From assembly GCF_003148565.1 (NCBI RefSeq), contig NZ_QGGL01000007.1, positions 160,461 through 224,460 on the forward strand: a stretch of DNA of 64,000 nt, read 5' to 3'. The position numbers were made by a program, and so were the translations under genes. Numbering within the stretch: position 1 is the stretch's first letter; each line of letters opens with the position of its first letter. The notes under the pieces were generated by a model, which had not been told where the DNA came from, made no database searches, and was given only the letters and a program-made list of their open reading frames with translations. Source of the DNA: Tumebacillus permanentifrigoris (GTDB lineage: Bacteria; Bacillota; Bacilli; Tumebacillales; Tumebacillaceae). Of this stretch, positions 62,544 to 64,000 are shown in pieces.

Positions 62544-63821
62544 TCACTTCTTGAACAACCGGCCAAACAAACCCTTGCCGGTCCGCTCCTCCTCCACACC
62601 TGTGCGCAGAAAGTTCTCCGGCACCAGCAGTTCGAGGATCGGCATCAGCGAACCATCCAACTCGTCATCGACTTCGATCAGGCGAGCTTCCCACGCGGCT
62701 TTGTACAACTGCTTCGTGGAGAGCGCGGGGATGTGGGCGAGCGGTTTTTTCGGCAAGCATTGCAGGAGCAAGCGTTGGTCGACGCCTGCGTTGTCGCGGT
62801 TGACGACGATGTGCAACCGCAGTTTACCCTCCTCCTCCAGACGGAGCAGGTCGCGTACCAGCAGGTACTCTTCCGTCGGCGGAGCACCGTCTGTCGGCGG
62901 CATGATGCGCTGAAGCAACACCGGTTCTGGGTCGACGACGAGAAACACATGATCAAACTCGTCAAAGATGTCAGCGTCAAATCCCTCCTGCGCAAACGAG
63001 GCATCGTAAAAAATGAACGGCGAGTGCCGCAGTTCATACACGAGCTTCGTGATCTCCTCGGCAGATACATCGCCGTTGGGCAGTTGTGGATGGTTGAGGT
63101 ACATCGCGATGCCTTCGTAAAGCAACTGAGCTTCTTTTTTCAGCGCGCCGTATTCGAGCACATGGAAGGGCGGTCGGTAGTTTGGCATGAGGTCTGCTAC
63201 GTTCAGATGATCGTACAGTGTCGGGCGGTTGCCCGGATGCTCGACCAGCGTGCAATGCAAGTTGCGGTTGGCAACGGCGGTGGCGAGCGTCGTGGTGACA
63301 AATGTCGCCCCCGCACGCGGGGTGAGGTTGAGGAACATGCAGACTTTGCTCTGCATCGAAACGTAGGAATGCACGGGCACCGCGACTCTGACTTGGCGCT
63401 CGACGATGCGTTCCTTTTCGATGATTTTTTCGACTTCGACGATCTTCTCTCGCTCAATGATGCGGACAGGTCCGTCGTACTCCTCCGCTTCCGGCGGCGT
63501 CGGGCGAACCGGTTGAAGCGGTTCTTCTGAAGCTTCGAGGAGCGGGGCGATCCGGCGGACGATCTGGTTCGCGGTGTCGCGCAGGTCGCCGTGGAACAAC
63601 AGCACATCTGCACCGTGACGGCGTGCCAACTCGTTGGCTTCCTGCGACCAACGCAGCGTCGGGTCGAGGATCAGGATGTCACAGCGCCCAGCCTGTAGAT
63701 GACCCTGCAACTCCACCTCCGACTGGAGGTTGTCGCTCCACTGGATGACGGGGTACGGGAGGAAGGATTGCAGCTTCTGGCTCAGCACCGTAGAACCGAA
63801 AGCAGTTAAGATTCTCATCAT
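62544..63821 (-). CDS. CpaE/MinD-like protein with degenerate P-loop
   Basis: 425 residues. Residues 1-100 look like a receiver-like Rossmann domain ('CDILILDPTLRWSQEANEL'). A charged repeat-like linker follows (about 118-145, EREKIVEVEKIIEKERIVE). Then comes a SIMIBI/MinD-like region: 'VCMFLNLTPRAGATFVTTTLATAVANRN' stands where the deviant Walker A (KGGxGKT) should be but lacks both lysines, and 'PFIFYDASFAQEGFDADIFDEFDHVFLVVDPEPVLL' parallels the MinD D-strand. It lies 14 nt upstream of the EccC gene, so it is coexpressed. Probably a non-hydrolysing assembly or positioning factor for the secretion machine. Confidence 0.65.
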   Translation of the reverse strand: MMRILTAFGSTVLSQKLQSFLPYPVIQWSDNLQSEVELQGHLQAGRCDILILDPTLRWSQEANELARRHGADVLLFHGDLRDTANQIVRRIAPLLEASEEPLQPVRPTPPEAEEYDGPVRIIEREKIVEVEKIIEKERIVERQVRVAVPVHSYVSMQSKVCMFLNLTPRAGATFVTTTLATAVANRNLHCTLVEHPGNRPTLYDHLNVADLMPNYRPPFHVLEYGALKKEAQLLYEGIAMYLNHPQLPNGDVSAEEITKLVYELRHSPFIFYDASFAQEGFDADIFDEFDHVFLVVDPEPVLLQRIMPPTDGAPPTEEYLLVRDLLRLEEEGKLRLHIVVNRDNAGVDQRLLLQCLPKKPLAHIPALSTKQLYKAAWEARLIEVDDELDGSLMPILELLVPENFLRTGVEEERTGKGLFGRLFKK

Positions 63822-63910
63822 GATATCCCCTTAATCTAATTACCAATTACGTTTTATTATACCAAATCTAGCACCCAGTTTGATAAAAAGAGCTCGCGCC
63901 ACACGTGATG
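63822..63910. other. Short AT-rich gap between the secretion operon and the IS end
   Basis: About 90 bases; presumably holds the promoter of the minus-strand CpaE-EccC operon. An AT-rich stretch near 63850-63870 is the likely site. Confidence 0.3.
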
Positions 63911-64000
63911 TGCACCCCTTAAAATAGACATTGAGAAAAGACCCCTCAATGGTAATCTATTTTAGGGGGTGTCTTTTTTATGGCGAAGAAAGGTCAAACG
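63911..64000 (+). mobile_element. Left end of an IS3-family-like insertion sequence, truncated by the window edge
   Basis: TGCACCCCTTAAAATAGACA (63911-63930) resembles an IS3-type terminal repeat. It is followed by an internal dyad (CCCCTTAAAATAGA with TCTATTTTAGGGG) and then ATG 63980, opening MAKKGQT, the typical start of IS3-family transposase OrfA. Only 90 bases are visible. Confidence 0.5.
63980..64000 (+). CDS. Transposase OrfA start, partial
   Basis: Seven codons (MAKKGQT) up to the window end. Matches the beginning of many IS3-family OrfA proteins. The weak upstream box and the dyad in front fit the low expression of transposases. Based on very short sequence. Confidence 0.4.

Overview
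The window looks like a chromosomal segment of a spore-forming-type Firmicute. The signs are a RocR/sigma-54 arginine-ornithine catabolic cluster, a SAM-I (S-box) riboswitch, a TRAP-type trp leader, XRE-TPR (RRNPP-type) peptide receptors, an LtaS-like lipoteichoic acid synthase, SLH-domain surface proteins and a WXG100/EccC type VII secretion locus. The fairly high GC of the core genes would fit a relative of Tumebacillus/Alicyclobacillaceae, but this assignment is inference only.

Layout. (1) 1-9.4 kb: an AT-richer accessory island. A 5'-truncated GHKL ATPase and an unknown partner on + converge, at a perfect 46-bp palindrome, on a tight four-gene minus-strand operon: beta-propeller, GHKL/MORC-like ATPase, radical-SAM-like protein lacking its cluster cysteines, and B12-binding radical SAM protein with a large insertion. 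This operon is the best candidate for an undescribed system. A MazG-like/HTH fusion follows. (2) 9.6-13.8 kb: two XRE-TPR peptide receptors. The first is translationally coupled to an unlisted 54-aa exported propeptide carrying WQLPDPE twice. Two small secreted proteins follow, behind a dyad that resembles one in front of the second receptor. (3) 13.8-25 kb: HD-GYP phosphodiesterase, GNAT plus three tandem tail-collar proteins, a 1745-aa surface protein with ten cadherin-like repeats and three SLH domains, and an LTA synthase. (4) 25-33 kb: S-box-controlled yitJ-like gene plus a flavin monooxygenase, an aldehyde dehydrogenase, a nitroreductase and a NarL-type two-component system. (5) 33-38 kb: XRE / ImmA-IrrE / PIN-like module and a subtilisin-like protease gene broken by one in-frame TAG. 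(6) 38-49 kb: VOC protein, pabB, trpE-trpG fusion with a TRAP-like leader, an APH-family kinase, a diguanylate cyclase and kinase pair, tenA, DUF952, an MFS exporter behind a leader peptide and attenuator, and an alpha/beta hydrolase. (7) 48.8-54.8 kb: rocA, rocD, rocR and a rocE-like permease with recognisable sigma-54 promoters and dyad activator sites. (8) 54.8-63.8 kb: type VII secretion genes (two WXG100 proteins, YukD-like protein, FHA-less EccC-type ATPase, CpaE-like protein) around a WXG-lipase effector and probable membrane immunity protein. The window ends in what looks like the left end of an IS3-family element.

Most core genes are separated by strong hairpin terminators. The regulatory layer is unusually readable: S-box, TRAP site, sigma-54 promoters with dyads, a leader-peptide attenuator, and an intra-operon terminator behind the WXG100 gene.
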